Part shown: positions 46,623 through 54,873 of the stretch, piece after piece
Layout of the letters: every line of letters starts with the position of its first letter
How positions within the stretch are numbered: the stretch's first letter is position 1
Source of the DNA: Stratiolaelaps scimitus
Lineage: Eukaryota > Arthropoda > Arachnida > Mesostigmata > Laelapidae
DNA length: 64,000 nt
Direction: 5' to 3'
Assembly: GCA_019614645.1 (NCBI GenBank)
Contig: JABWDB010000067.1
Location: 372,001 to 436,000, forward strand
Program-made: the position numbers and the translations under genes
The notes under the pieces: generated by a model
Told to the model about the DNA's origin: nothing
The model's database searches: none
What the model saw: only the letters and a program-made list of their open reading frames with translations

Positions 46623-49341
46623 AAGACGATCACATTCGCGATGGCTGAGCGATTAGACCATTGCCTGTAATGATGGGCTGACGACTGAGTACGAATGGAT
46701 AATAAACCAGTTTATTAATCGTAAAGTCTAAGCTTGGAGGGTTTAGACCGTTCAAGGAATTACGTTAGCAATCTCACTGCAAAACCCTTTTTTAGCATTT
46801 TGTATGTCATTACTTGGGCTGCGTGAATTTTCAACACGCCATAGGGCTACGTGACTTTGCGAACAGCCTGCAATTGACAAATATCAGTATATCAATTCCT
46901 TGTATATTCGGTCCATTCACTCCAAGCACTCGTTGTAGAAAAATGGTGAAAATATCCGCATTCTATTCGAATATCAAAGTAAATTTTAATTATTCTATAG
47001 TAAATAGTGGCTCCATTTTTCTATGAACGGTCATCAAGTTTCTATTTCGCAAAGGCATAGTTCTCAATACGTTAGGTATTTTCTCGATTATCATTAGTGT
47101 AACACGAACTTTGTATATCCTTGTCGGACCTATCAGCCGGTATTGGAATCGTGTAGATTTCTTGAAACACAAATTCTTTGATTGGAACTGTTTATAGAAG
47201 CCGATGTTGTGTTGTAGATTTCTAACTGCTATTACGGACCTTGGATGGTCTCTGTTGTAAGCTCATTTTTACTGAATTATATAGGAGAACTGAAGCGTTG
47301 TACAATTTCATTCCGTTATTAAATTATTAATTGAATCCAAATAGGAGTGTATCGAACTTTGTAGTAATGACATGTGCGCTGAAGTTCATGAAGTGCACTT
47401 ACGGTGGTATTACGTTGGTATTATGAAGAACCCTATAGACCTTCTACTTGATGCCCCAGCAGCAAAAAGACTATTCATATTCAGACAAATAATCACGGCA
47501 AATGTAGTGCCATCAATTCTCGACCGCAAGCCCAAATATTAAGTTCTAAGAAAATGTTCTGTTCAGTAGAAGCATATGCATCTTTAATTTAACGCATTTC
47601 TGTACGACCCATCATCTTTAAGATAACCGAGAAAAACCTAGATTGAGACAAAATGAAACTTTGAAAGGGGACAAACTGTGAAATGTATAGTTCTTTATTC
47701 AAGTATAACAAGTACCAAGTTCGTTGTGAGATATTTCTTTTGTAATTTACGAGTTCACCTTCTGAAAAATATTTTTTATGAAATCAGAGATGTGGCAAGT
47801 AAGATATGAGCGGGAGTCTTAATGGGAGACATATGACCTGTTGTATTAAATAAAGAGTTTCTGATGGTGCTGTAGCCTAGTTTCAGAAGCAGCAGCAGCA
47901 ACTTGTGTCGAAGTAAACCAACCAACAGAACAGTAAGGTGTAACTCAATAATTGGTTCAACTCACAACGCCCGTTCTGCTTAGCAAAGGTGGCTCACCAA
48001 GCATACTTATTTGGCAACGTTCTTCAATTGAGAACGAACACTCATGCCCACTAAAGGTTTGAGAATAGGTTGAGGATACCTGCGCCCCAATACCTCTAAT
48101 CATGACCTGTACGGGATGAAACTAATGACGTGCGCTTGTTGTCTTGAGGGAAACTTTCTAAGCAACCTGCTATTAGATGATTAGTACCTTAGTAAATTGT
48201 TTTTCGTCTCTATGTCCAGATCCGATTATCCATTTGCACATGAGAATAACTTCCGACATCCACCAGAGTTTGCTCTGGGATGATATGGTAATGTGACAAA
48301 AACGTCGAAGGCCTTTGCTGTAAAGTAACCTGGGGCTGTCACATGTGCACATCTAGATGGAAGTTTCCATGTGAACAGTAGCCATGATTCCGCGGTCGCA
48401 TTGTCTCTATTTTCTGGTTGCACTACAATTCAATGACATATTCTATTTATCATAGAAATGGTCTTGTCAAGTTTGTAAAATTAATATGCCCACTTACCGA
48501 TCGAGTGAAACAGGGTTATTTGGCCCTTGTAGAACATGCAGAATGCCCAATAGGTGGCTCCAATGTAGAATATGGCGTCTCTCAAGAAGGGCCTTTCGGT
48601 GATCTTGAAGTTTTGGGTCAGACAGATACTTCCAGCTACCGCACATGTTACGAAGATACCTGGTGAAACAAATTTCGAAGTCGGATTATTTTTATGTCGT
48701 ATTGGATTTAGTTGTGTAGCGCCTATCTTTTCAAAGGAATGATAGAAAGTCTCGGATTATCCTTGTAATCTTAGATCTTTTCGAAATCGCTAAGCGATTT
48801 TTGAATTGTCTTCGGTGTCCACCGATAAAATGGGATGAACTTTACGCATGTTATTCGTTAACTGTACCAACCAGCTCCGAAGAGTTCTCCTATAACTAGT
48901 TCCGGCCTGGCTGACTCCACGCCAGCTAAAGATGAGATGATATCTGGAGCTCCATTTCCAAATGCCAGGAAGGTCACTCCCTGACCAGTCCAGAGGAAAA
49001 AAAAACATAGATAATTTTATTTAATCCAGGCAGGAATTGTCTTGGTAGTCCCATCATTGAAAAATGATGGGAACACTAAGACAATTCCTGTGCGAGTGGT
49101 AACTGGTAAAGGCTTAATCCCAACTCGTTCATATTTAATTCGAAAATATCTGCCATCTGCTCTTGATCCCAGCTCGTTACACCTGTTGTCATATCTGACA
49201 GTTATTGCGTTAGCCCATTTGTAATTTCACATCATTTCTTGAATGTTATAAAGTTTAGTCAGTGATATTACCGTCGGATTAGCAGGATATTTAATGGTAA
49301 AACTGGCTCTAGTTTCAGCACTTCCGTCGCATTGAAATTTC

Positions 49342-49373
<32 letters not shown>

Positions 49374-51919
49374 GGTTTTTTTTCTTTTTTTTTATAACAA
49401 TAATCACCTTGATAACAATCGTAATCACCCGAAGCGTCACCTACAGTTATCTAGCCAGAGGTAAATGCGGTGCACTTCCATGTTGAGGAAAACAATCTCG
49501 GTTCTGGCCATGTAAGAGTACACTGACGTTTACATAAGCATTGCCACAAGGGTACAATCTTTTAGATATGACACAGAGTTAAAGCGAAATGATAAGAACA
49601 CGTGCGTTGATGGACTCATTGTATCTACTCTACTAATTGTTGTTTGCTTCGTTAGGTGAAATGATAAATAAGCAACAATACGACTTCAACTAGTTAAATA
49701 TATGATCTGGAATTTTTATAATTAATTACAAATATAAAGCTATAGCTATATATAAGGTCGCCGGGCCACGTTCATGGTGTATTTCGTATTTCGTTATCCA
49801 ACAATATTCATTATTAACATTATTATTACAATATCTACTTATTATTATCATTCAATATTATATAAGGATCAGTCAGTTCATTCATGTATATGCCCATTGA
49901 AGTTACAATATACATACATAACATAATAGGTTATGAGTAGTATTTATAACATACAAGCTCAGCATCGATATTCATACTTACGGCTATATTTTGTGAGAGC
50001 CGAAGCGTGTTTGATATCACAATCAAGGCTGGTGTTAGGCTGAAATGTTTTAATACATAAACGTAAACACAAATCAAAATTTCTCTCGAGGGACCAAATG
50101 TAACGGAAATTACAATTAAATCACCTATAGCCTCGGCCCTTTGTAGGCTGATTAGGGGCACACAAATGACATTTGTTAACAGTAATAGTCTGTTACCAGA
50201 TAACTACACCAGTTATTGTGCAATAATGTTCTTGGTACTTTTCTTGTTCTTTTTGATTAGACGGATCAGGATTGTTTGGATATGTCGCTTCCATCTCTTA
50301 TTTACCCTCAGGAATTATCCTTTATTCACCATAGTATTCTCAGAATATGCAAATATCTTATCGAGGGTGTATAGTAACATTTATTTATATAGTAACATTT
50401 TTTACGAATATTTTGTTTGTTTGATGGAAGGATTAACCGCAGCCTTTTCAGCCACAGTTCACTTTTTAAATCTCAAAATATCCACTAAGCTGCAACTACA
50501 GAGAGTTAAAATGCTGAGAAGTTATCTATTTTATTCTGTATTGTTAATGTACAGCGGCAATAAATGGCATTCCAAACACACATACACACAAATAAAAGCA
50601 TCAAAGAGCAAAGGGTTGGTCTACTTACAAATCGTCGGCTGTAACACCGAGGCCGATAAACAGGACAGTGATCCATAGTATCTGGAGAAACAATTGCAAA
50701 TGAGGTCTACTATTCTCGATTATATCTAGTTGAATACTAACGCATTCATGTGGACGTTAATATGACAAGTAAGTTAGTAACTTGCCTATAATTATAATAT
50801 TTGTTAGTTAACTAGTCCCTTCTGGACGTGATTGAAAGTAAATCAGTGTCATTAGAGGTGTTGCATTTGTTAGAGGTTATGCTTTGTTTGAAGTGATAGT
50901 CAAGAACAGAAAACTTCCATAATCTTTATCTCTAATTGCTAGTTAACTTAACTATGTTGTAATGACCCGAATTCGTTCCGCCGAACTCGAGGAGAGGATG
51001 CCGGGGTGGAGGCGAAACCAGGAAACGCCCGACTATTGGCGCAGGAAGAGTTTGACTAATTGGGACACTTTTTCCAAACTATTCTAGTTAGGGCTGTGGG
51101 TTCACGAGCACGATGTAGAAACGAATTTTCATTTGTGATAGAAACCAAGTTCAGCAATTTAGCCTATTTTTAAAAACATGATTTGCGACAGGAAAGTTAA
51201 CATCGTTCGGAACTTGGCCATTACTACAAGAACATCGATAGAAAATAGTGATTCACTTAAAATATCTTGTTTCAAATATGAGTTATACTGCATGGCTAAT
51301 TAATTGCAGGGTCTGAAACATAAATACAGAACCCGTTCTCTCCGTTCTATAAAAGATGTCTACTACTCGTTTGCGCCGCTTGATATACTCATTTAGTTTG
51401 GCGTAATGGGACAATCGACATATCGATGCGTTTTTGGGGTTAAGTTGTACCTTGAAACTCAAGTAAATAATGGCGACTCAATAAATCATAGCTTACAAGT
51501 GAAAAAAAAAACGATTAAGACTGAATTAAATGTTTAGAATGTACTAGTGAATTAATATTTGTGTAATATTTCCTTCCGTGATTATGTTCTCCATGTTTTC
51601 CAAGGCCATGCGTGTTTTAAAATATATATAGGAAAGATTTTTTGAATATACGCTTACGATATACGCTAGGGACAAAAAACAGTTAGATTGATTGATATTC
51701 GTTTGCATGATTACTACTTACGACCCGCTAAGAATACACGATTTGATCATTAGGTGAAGAGCTTACCAATAGAAGGAGGGCTGGTACCACCTCTCCTGAT
51801 CCAAACGCACAATAGACAAACGTTGAATACTGGATATAGCTTTTATTCTCGTGGCACTCGTCCGTGTTTGTAATAAATTCACATTGTAAATGACGAGAAA
51901 CATTATGCACCAACTCGCA
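28198..51919 (-). CDS. SLC8B1: NCLX-type sodium/calcium exchanger (SLC8B1), 15 exons seen, first exon(s) not found
   Basis: Fifteen minus-strand exons join in one frame for 754 residues plus TAA. Both exchanger alpha repeats are present: GVTFLAFGNGAPDIISS (exon 4) and GMTVLAWGNSVGDFISN (exon 13), with a Cys-rich N-terminal segment and about a dozen hydrophobic stretches between and after them. The GNS-VGD and ARQG signatures of alpha-2 point to the NCLX branch, which moves calcium out of mitochondria in exchange for sodium or lithium across the inner membrane. Vertebrate NCLX is about 584 residues; here the loop between the two membrane halves is about 300 residues instead of about 100, with Ser/Arg-, Gln- and Gly-rich tracts (exons 6-9). 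The start codon and targeting peptide lie upstream and were not identified. Exon 8's 3' edge is the least sure boundary. Confidence 0.92.
28403..28439. repeat. (ATT)n microsatellite beside the NCLX exon 15 acceptor
   Basis: About twelve ATT units. On the gene strand this is (AAT)n ending only about 24 bases before the acceptor AG, inside the branch-point zone. Confidence 0.9.
28827..28889 (+). mobile_element. Tail fragment of the tRNA-derived SINE
   Basis: AGGTTAAGAGCTGAGGCCTG and then CAGATAAAAGAACAGCTG match the complement of the 19938-20195 SINE next to its A tail. A 16-A run follows. It lies in NCLX intron 14, antisense to the gene. Confidence 0.75.
28890..32593 (-). other. NCLX intron 14 (bulk)
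   Basis: No gene inside. A 53-base imperfect hairpin lies at 29797-29849. Open frames near 30384-30634 and 30975-31245 match nothing I know. Confidence 0.45.
29797..29849. repeat. Imperfect fold-back (hairpin) sequence
   Basis: Arms include GTACAACGAATTCCC and GGGAATTAGTTGTAC with a 4-base loop, extended outward by GAAACT and AGTTTC. Confidence 0.75.
32594..32661 (-). CDS. SLC8B1: NCLX exon 14
   Basis: Between TGTTTAG and GTGAGT. It completes the Asn of the FGGxxxN motif and encodes LLLGFGLPYTWILLSDKEAD, then SV. Confidence 0.88.
32700..32727. repeat. (AT)n microsatellite
   Basis: About fourteen AT units in NCLX intron 13, 39 bases upstream of exon 14 on the gene strand. Confidence 0.85.
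33306..33462 (-). CDS. SLC8B1: NCLX exon 13: alpha-2 repeat
   Basis: Between TTTTCAG and GTAGGT. It encodes GLSDAFLGMTVLAWGNSVGD, then FISNLSVARQGFPRMAISAC and FGGPLL. This is the alpha-2 motif with the GNS...GD ion-site residues and the ARQGxPRMAxSACFGG signature of NCLX. Confidence 0.95.
33616..34343 (+). mobile_element. Possible LTR-retroelement 5' end (weak)
   Basis: GC-richer sequence starts TGTAACGGAATA, has a TATAAA-like box at 33694-33700, and at about 33948 carries TGGTGCCGAAAC, which resembles a BEL/Pao-type primer-binding region. A short plus frame (34131-34343) follows. No LTR end pair or polymerase was found, so this is a guess. It lies in NCLX intron 12. Confidence 0.25.
34338..34372. 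repeat. 17-bp tandem duplication
   Basis: AGGATTGATCTTGTCAT occurs twice in a row with a 1-2 base joint. Confidence 0.8.
34560..35165 (-). pseudogene. LINE reverse transcriptase fragment (CR1/L2-like)
   Basis: The minus-strand frame reads GMLQGSILDL and then FKLITYADDTTVLFRIDKNN. These are the VxQGSxLGPL and FADDTTV catalytic-palm motifs of non-LTR reverse transcriptases at about the right spacing. The following sequence keeps scattered LINE-like residues with stops. It is on the same strand as NCLX, in intron 12. Confidence 0.65.
36039..36235 (-). CDS. SLC8B1: NCLX exon 12: membrane helices
   Basis: Between CTTCAG and GTAATG. Two hydrophobic helices around FTSCYDKPPTYHVAFGF and the conserved ANEVVSLLK end. 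Confidence 0.9.
36275..36306. repeat. (AT)n microsatellite next to NCLX exon 12
   Basis: About sixteen AT units, 40 bases upstream of the exon 12 acceptor on the gene strand. Confidence 0.85.
36488..36620 (-). CDS. SLC8B1: NCLX exon 11: start of second membrane half
   Basis: Between TTTGCAG and GTGCGT. It encodes APVYVILALTVPVVDEKNHK, then NNWCRILNVLHCVTAPIAVM. The LTVPVVD motif is a strong NCLX marker. Confidence 0.92.
36967..37074 (-). CDS. SLC8B1: NCLX exon 10: end of loop
   Basis: A 36-codon exon between CTAATAG and GTATGA. It encodes PPLEEFLTQISPIDKEDWHE and LSWFWRIFQIIK, equivalent to the LNPLDxxxW...KALKVFK block that precedes the second membrane half in relatives. Confidence 0.88.
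37238..38140 (-). mobile_element. 5'-truncated mariner element 3, same family as element 2
   Basis: The right end (gene-strand 3' end) has the inverted-repeat sequence TTAGGTTGACAG...AAAAATAATGAG at about 37241, like element 2. The other end is lost: similarity stops near 38140, inside the helix-turn-helix region. It lies in NCLX intron 9, in the same orientation as NCLX. Confidence 0.8.
37325..38135 (-). pseudogene. Mariner transposase, long intact catalytic C-terminal part
   Basis: A 171-residue open stretch (37325-37840) carries LLDDNARAYRSNEI and PCSPYLSPCDYGCFDRLKRA. Exactly 34 residues lie between the second and third Asp, the DD34D spacing of mariners. Upstream, past stops, are LEHTVAVEETWVSLYRR (block 1 with Glu where Asp is usual) and the helix-turn-helix. 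It is less decayed than the copy at 6.7-7.7 kb. Confidence 0.85.
38141..41279 (-). other. NCLX intron 9, middle part
   Basis: No gene recognised. A 94-base open segment at 39731-39824 with a donor-like end was considered as an NCLX exon and rejected on phase. The ORF at 40148-40339 is not family-like. Confidence 0.4.
41280..42130 (+). pseudogene. Jockey/CR1-like LINE reverse transcriptase fragment, antisense in NCLX intron 9
   Basis: Plus-strand reading gives LYADDLKLYAPARCADD, NDMLISIPKCVVLCTS, MRDLGVIVCSALVVDLYVTE, IFRRFNIKK and LALERVQSKFIRRVSL. These are the YADD catalytic motif, the NxxKC block, the DLGV block and the thumb LExVQxxFxRR motif in the right order. Stops and one frame shift break it. 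Confidence 0.75.
42371..42440. repeat. Fold-back element, 30-bp arms
   Basis: AATAATCCCTGTACCACC plus TTTGATTAAT on the left pairs with ATTAATCAAA plus GGTGGTACAGGGTTATT on the right around a 9-10 base loop. It lies 104 bases downstream of the NCLX exon 9 donor on the gene strand. Confidence 0.85.
42544..42809 (-). CDS. SLC8B1: NCLX exon 9: Gly-run loop segment
   Basis: Between CATCGCAG and GTGAGT, 266 bp. It encodes DGQHQLNFSYNGHSASL, a run of 12 Gly (the CTC repeat on the plus strand), ALHVSASDQSYQGDE and an acidic end. It is phase 0 at the 3' edge, joining exon 10 directly. Confidence 0.75.
42689..42716. repeat. (CTC)n run coding poly-Gly in NCLX exon 9
   Basis: About nine TCC/CTC units; on the gene strand it reads GGA repeats in frame as Gly. 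Confidence 0.85.
43090..43434 (-). CDS. SLC8B1: NCLX exon 8: Ser/Arg- and Gln-rich loop insert (3' edge uncertain)
   Basis: After TTATCAG it encodes SSFRGSYIQRRKRTLSGSRS, then Ser/Arg-rich sequence, then a Gln-rich run of about 17 residues, then HHNDYTFQNPAYTLTSPS. The phase demanded by exon 9 selects the donor TCTG|GTTTGT at 43090. A stronger GTAAGC at about 42934-42939 leaves the wrong phase, since exon 9 would then hit a stop. RRKRTLS resembles a basophilic kinase site. Confidence 0.6.
43155..43205. repeat. GTT/GCT run coding poly-Gln in NCLX exon 8
   Basis: On the gene strand it reads CAG/CAA codons, mixed with Pro and Glu codons. Confidence 0.85.
44025..44110 (+). mobile_element. tRNA-related SINE fragment, family B
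   Basis: GTACGCCTTGCAAACGGAGG is an anticodon-arm-like stretch and AGAGTTCGATCCCCAC a B box. The segment from GGACACGTGGGTGCAAGAG to TTTCATTTAG recurs inverted at 46510-46570. No full tRNA cloverleaf is formed. It lies in NCLX intron 7, antisense. Confidence 0.6.
45038..45312 (+). pseudogene. Second mariner family fragment (DNARPH block deleted)
   Basis: The plus-strand frame starts TINTEVYCRQLERVSATL, then NRKGVGL, then in another frame YSPDIAPSEYYLFRAPQNSI, then DEELKSHVTTFF. This is the order of a mauritiana/irritans-type mariner transposase. The stretch with the second catalytic Asp is missing, and the third Asp (SDY) is Glu (SEY). It lies in NCLX intron 7, antisense. Confidence 0.75.
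45322..45344. repeat. (AT)n microsatellite
   Basis: About eleven AT units at the 3' end of the mariner fragment. Confidence 0.85.
45615..45692 (-). CDS. SLC8B1: NCLX exon 7: acidic loop segment
   Basis: A 78-bp exon between TTTCAG and GTATGT. It encodes GGFVDDEKPPIDDPELVGIV, then LR. It is supported by phase fit with exons 6 and 8 and by strong splice sites rather than by known similarity. Confidence 0.75.
46155..46352 (-). CDS. SLC8B1: NCLX exon 6: last helix of first half and start of loop
   Basis: Begins FIALYLVYIIVVVASSTIYK, a membrane helix, and passes into a Lys/Glu/Ser/Ala-rich loop. The donor chosen, TCAA|GTGAGC, keeps the phase with exon 7. The open frame continues past it to a stop at 46066-46068, which is taken as intron. 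Confidence 0.82.
46505..46572 (-). mobile_element. tRNA-related SINE fragment, family B (second copy)
   Basis: On the minus strand ACACGTAGGTGCACGAGCTC leads into GATCCCTAC and TTGCACATTTGCATTTAG. It aligns with the copy at 44025-44110 over about 60 bases with scattered mismatches. It lies in NCLX intron 5, sense to the gene. Confidence 0.6.
46588..46619. repeat. (AT)n microsatellite
   Basis: About sixteen TA/AT units directly beside the family B SINE copy. Confidence 0.85.
46620..48497 (-). other. NCLX intron 5 (bulk)
   Basis: No gene recognised. A tRNA-like A-box sequence (GATGGCTGAGCGATTAGACC) lies at 46637-46656 without a clear B box. Confidence 0.4.
48498..48659 (-). CDS. SLC8B1: NCLX exon 5: membrane helices after alpha-1
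   Basis: Between TCACCAG and GTAAGT, 162 bp. It encodes IFVTCAVAGSICL, then TERPFLRDAIFYIGATYWAF and FYKGQITL, matching the SRPFFRDIVFY block of vertebrate NCLX. Confidence 0.9.
48872..48980 (-). CDS. SLC8B1: NCLX exon 4: alpha-1 repeat
   Basis: Opens directly with GVTFLAFGNGAPDIISSLAG, the ion-binding alpha-1 motif, and ends LFGAG. The acceptor is GGTCAG. The donor GTTGGT is weak but is the only one that keeps the phase with exon 5. Confidence 0.9.
49031..49090. repeat. Fold-back element, 28-bp arms with 4-base loop
   Basis: CAGGAATTGTCTTGGTAGTC plus CCATCATT pairs with its near-complement, with three mismatches, around GAAA. It ends 50 bases from the NCLX exon 4 acceptor on the gene strand. 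Confidence 0.88.
49342..49374. repeat. (AT)n interrupted microsatellite
   Basis: Two AT blocks split by AC, in NCLX intron 3. Confidence 0.85.
49982..50039 (-). CDS. SLC8B1: NCLX exon 3
   Basis: A 58-bp exon between TTTCAG and GTAAGT. It encodes ALIVISNTLRLSQNIA, the segment just before alpha repeat 1 (relatives read LxxISxTLxLSxNVA). Confidence 0.87.
50629..50681 (-). CDS. SLC8B1: NCLX exon 2: end of first membrane helix
   Basis: A 53-bp exon between CTCCAG and GTAAGT. It encodes ILWITVLFIGLGVTADD, like the LILGVTAxxF block of relatives. Confidence 0.85.
50682..51766 (-). other. NCLX intron 1 seen
   Basis: About 1.1 kb; no gene or clear transposon seen. Confidence 0.45.
51767..51919 (-). 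CDS. SLC8B1: NCLX exon 1 seen: luminal Cys-rich segment
   Basis: The exon lies between TTCCAG and GTAAGC, 51 codons, phase 0 at both ends. It encodes CELVHNVSRHLQCEFITNTD then ECHENKSYIQY and a hydrophobic end, matching the Cys-spaced region ahead of the first helix in NCLX proteins. Confidence 0.88.
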
Positions 51920-52099
51920 CTGGAATTATCAAAAAAACAAAAGAATGCAATGCAGTTAGGATTAGGTGTTCATCTATGTGCCGTTTTCTCGAGCAGTAAC
52001 TTAGACCCAGCTAAAACACCCCGCGGCTTCTCTATGTCATAACTCAAATACCATGTATGTCACATGTATAGTAAACCAATAGGAGATCTAGAAATCTAA

Positions 52100-52500
52100 G
52101 CTGAATGTTAAAATAAAAATCTTTGCGAAACACAATTCATTATTAATAGACCAGAGCACACAAGCTGCGTTGTCTAGATTACACTTGCTCCGATTGATAA
52201 ACATTTCGACTCCGTTGTTAGCCAATGATTTATGCCGGACAAGAGTGGCGAGACCCTCAAGCCACGGGGGTAAAGATTCTTTTTGTTTCGGTCTTTTGGC
52301 CCTCGCTTCGACTTGCGTCAAATTTCTTTTACGGTATTTTGGGATCGATGTATTTAGAGAACCGCCGTCATCGCATGACATATGGAACTTACATGGTGTA
52401 TTTATGGGGTACACAGGAGACATCTTTTCACGTATCCAGTTTGGACAAGACACACTTCTCTTGTACTAACTGCTGTAAATTTGTCTTCTTCTGAAATCTC
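52100..52500. other. Unassigned open region upstream of NCLX exons
   Basis: Frames of about 90-120 residues are open on both strands, including one ending at 52494. None resembles a known family and none supplies the missing NCLX start exon. It may be retroelement debris next to the gypsy copy. Confidence 0.3.
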
Positions 52501-52650
52501 TAGGCACCACTGTTGTGATCCTGATATGTTCCAAAAATGAATTATAGTCGGCATCGAAACTTCACCGAGTCATCACTGTGGTCGTTTAGTTGTGAGTAAG
52601 TAGGGCGCCGTGGTAAGATATTACGTACGGAAAACGGGAGTGCACAAATA

Positions 52651-53200
52651 AAAATGGGCTCGGCCACCCCACCTTCGCCGCCCTTCGTGCCGACAGTGGT
52701 GAGCTAGCGTCGTCATGGGAGGAGTGGATTATGCCGTTTGAGACGAATCTTTTGCCGCTCGATGGCGGACAGGGCGACACGGTAAAATGTGCTGTGCTGC
52801 AACATTAAGTCGGCATAGAGGGGCAGGTGCAACTGCGTGTGCCCGAGAAGATCGCCGCCGAAGAGGACGCTAACACCGATGAACAGGGGCCCAAGTACGG
52901 CTGTATGCACGTAAGACTAATGAAGCGATTCTCAATGTGAAAGGGTTTCTTCGAGTTTCCTCAGGGGTATACAGCGGCAGGGCAAGTATATGCTAGACCA
53001 CGTAGCGGCACTGCGCGGCATGGCATCACAGTGGCATTATGGCAAGTTCGGTCCGGAGGTGGCTCTCATTTCCATGGGAATGATGCCAGTACTTCAGGCG
53101 TGGCCTTATGGGACATTTCGTCAGTCGGTGCGGAGTATCAAATAATGTGCGAGAAGCAGAAACTGTCGCAGCAGTGAATACTACCGGAGAGGAATACTCG
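52651..53200 (+). pseudogene. gag-like remnant of the gypsy element
   Basis: The plus frame begins with ATG at 52651 (MGSATPPSPP). After a shift it reads WEEWIMPFETNLLPLDGGQG, which is like the start of the capsid-type gag of gypsy elements (xxWxxWxxxFxxxL). Frame shifts follow. Confidence 0.4.
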
Positions 53201-53439
53201 AGGGACTCAGAAATAGATGAGGTCAGAAAAAAATAATTTATTGCATGCTCAGTTAGGTTCGGAGGTAGTTTGAACTTTTTTTTTTAAGTTTTTGGGCTGA
53301 CTCTTGGGCTGAGGTAGTTTGAGGAATTCAAAAGATCCGGGGGATTACATAAAAAGGATAATCTGCGGGGAAGAGCATTTATTACAACTTGGTCAGTTAT
53401 GACACTGAATGAGAAATGTGTTATCGGAGCGAATAAGAC

Positions 53440-54322
53440 TGAATTCGTAGGTTAGCCCATGACGTAGCTCGCCTAGGCGTGACAAGGGTTAAACAACGCC
53501 TAAGACAACTATTCTGGTGGCCCGCTTGCGACAAATTCATCGAGGAAGCAATACAGAACTTTAGTGTGTGTGTGTGTGCATCACTAGACAAGACGGTCGT
53601 GCAAACAACGGCACCGCTCCAGTTGAGAAAAGGCGAAAGCACCTCGGCGCAGTTTAGCGATCGACATTCGTGGGTCAGACGGGTAAGCACACGCGTGACA
53701 CCGGGTTGCGATGATAGACTACTACTCCAGGTGGGCACATGTTGAGTTGGTACAAGGAGCTGCTCAGGTGGTAGAGATGCTACATAAACTGTTCTATTGA
53801 AGGGTACGTACCAGACGAAATTACCACGGATAATGAACACAGTTCCCCAGCATAAGCGCCCCCCTGTATATCACCCACAAGCTAACTGACTGGCGGAACG
53901 GTCTATCGAACTTTAGGAGAATTTACGGCCACCGCTCAACAACCACTGGTCAACTCACGAAATGTTATAGCTGAAATGGTGGGATTATATAATGCGACAC
54001 CGGAGGTAACAACGAGCGTATCCTCAGCGGAGAAAATACGTGGCAGACGAATGCGCACCAAGTTACGAGTCATGTACAATAAAGTTCCACAGGAAACCAC
54101 CGGAAAGAAGACCCGACGAAAAATTGAGCACCGGCAAGTACAACAGAAGGAGAACACAGATGGGCGTCGAACGGCCAGAGACAGAATACTTCCTATAAGA
54201 AGGGTAGGTGCGAGTCAAAAAGCCACAAAATATAAAAAGAGCAATATATTGATTACCCACCCAGGTAATAAAACAAAAGAAAGTAATTATCTACATACTG
54301 AAGGCAGGGCCCGTACGGCATA
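53440..54322 (+). pseudogene. gypsy integrase remnant
   Basis: Plus frames read GVTRVKQRLRQLFWWPACDK (the zinc-finger domain end, with FWWP), then PLQLRKGE. After shifts come VYHPQAN and AERSIEL (the YHPQxNGxxER block of the DDE core), and SSAEKIRGRRMRTKL (the GxSPAExxxGRxxRT linker). The Tyr-His-Pro-Gln block and the FWWP block are reliable gypsy integrase signatures. Several stops make it dead. Confidence 0.7.
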
Positions 54323-54709
54323 AGAAAAAGGTAGTTCAAACCCATCCCCCGAAGAGCGAAAGACCCATTCACAACGGAGGAGGAAATGTGAAAGAAATAG
54401 CAAAAAAAATATATATTCGAGCCACAGAGCGAAATTATACGGGAAAGGAGATGAAAGTTTTCAATCAGTAAGCGACAGTGACCAGGTTAAGCACATCATT
54501 CAGAAGTTGGGGGAAAAGGTCAGAAGTAGTAGCAGTGGATAAAAGGGACGTGAATGATGATGATGATGAAGCGGGACCAGGAAGGTCGAGTAGAACTAAA
54601 AAGCGAAATGGAGGTTTTGGTGATTATACTCATGCTCCTGGACAGGTTAAATGGTGGAAGGGAGAAGGTAGTAAGGAGAGTAACGTATCAACGAAAACAT
54701 TGAGGTCGC

Positions 54710-54873
54710 TGTGATCGGCCTAAAGGAAAGAGTTGCCACTGAGTGGCGCTGACGGATGGAAGGTGGCGCTATACTCAATAGGTATAAAAAGGACTGTAAA
54801 TAAACAGACAGTCTCTTTGCACATCGAAGCTTCACCAAGTGACTACTGTGGTAAGTAACGGTAAGATACTACA
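54710..54873 (+). repeat. 3' LTR of the gypsy-type element (164 bp)
   Basis: Begins TGTGATCGGCC and ends GGTAAGATACTACA (TG...CA). Contains TATAAAAAGG at 54782-54791 and AATAAA at 54798-54803. Its last 60 bases match the left-end piece at 52550-52625. Confidence 0.65.

Larger units (their letters stand above)
52548..54873 (+). mobile_element. Degenerate, collapsed Ty3/gypsy-type LTR retroelement
   Basis: Left: an LTR-end-like piece (CATCGAAACTTCACCGAGT at about 52552 to GGTAAGATATTAC near 52624). Then a gag-like start near 52651, an integrase region (53440-54100) and a terminal LTR (54710-54873). No protease or reverse transcriptase is visible, so most of pol has been deleted. About 2.3 kb against 5-7 kb for an intact element. 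Confidence 0.65.

Noticed and set aside
46637..46710. A possible tRNA gene starting GATGGCTGAGCGATTAGACC
   Set aside because: The A box is fair, but no proper B box or pairing acceptor stem follows, so at best it is a tRNA-like relic.
49931..50678. Long plus- and minus-strand frames over NCLX exons 2 and 3
   Set aside because: The plus frame is antisense intron, and the minus frame runs through intron 3. The conserved residues and splice sites support only the short exons.
52088..52453. A candidate first exon of NCLX on the minus strand
   Set aside because: The 121-residue frame has no signal or mitochondrial targeting look, no donor in the right phase, and no similarity to NCLX N-termini.
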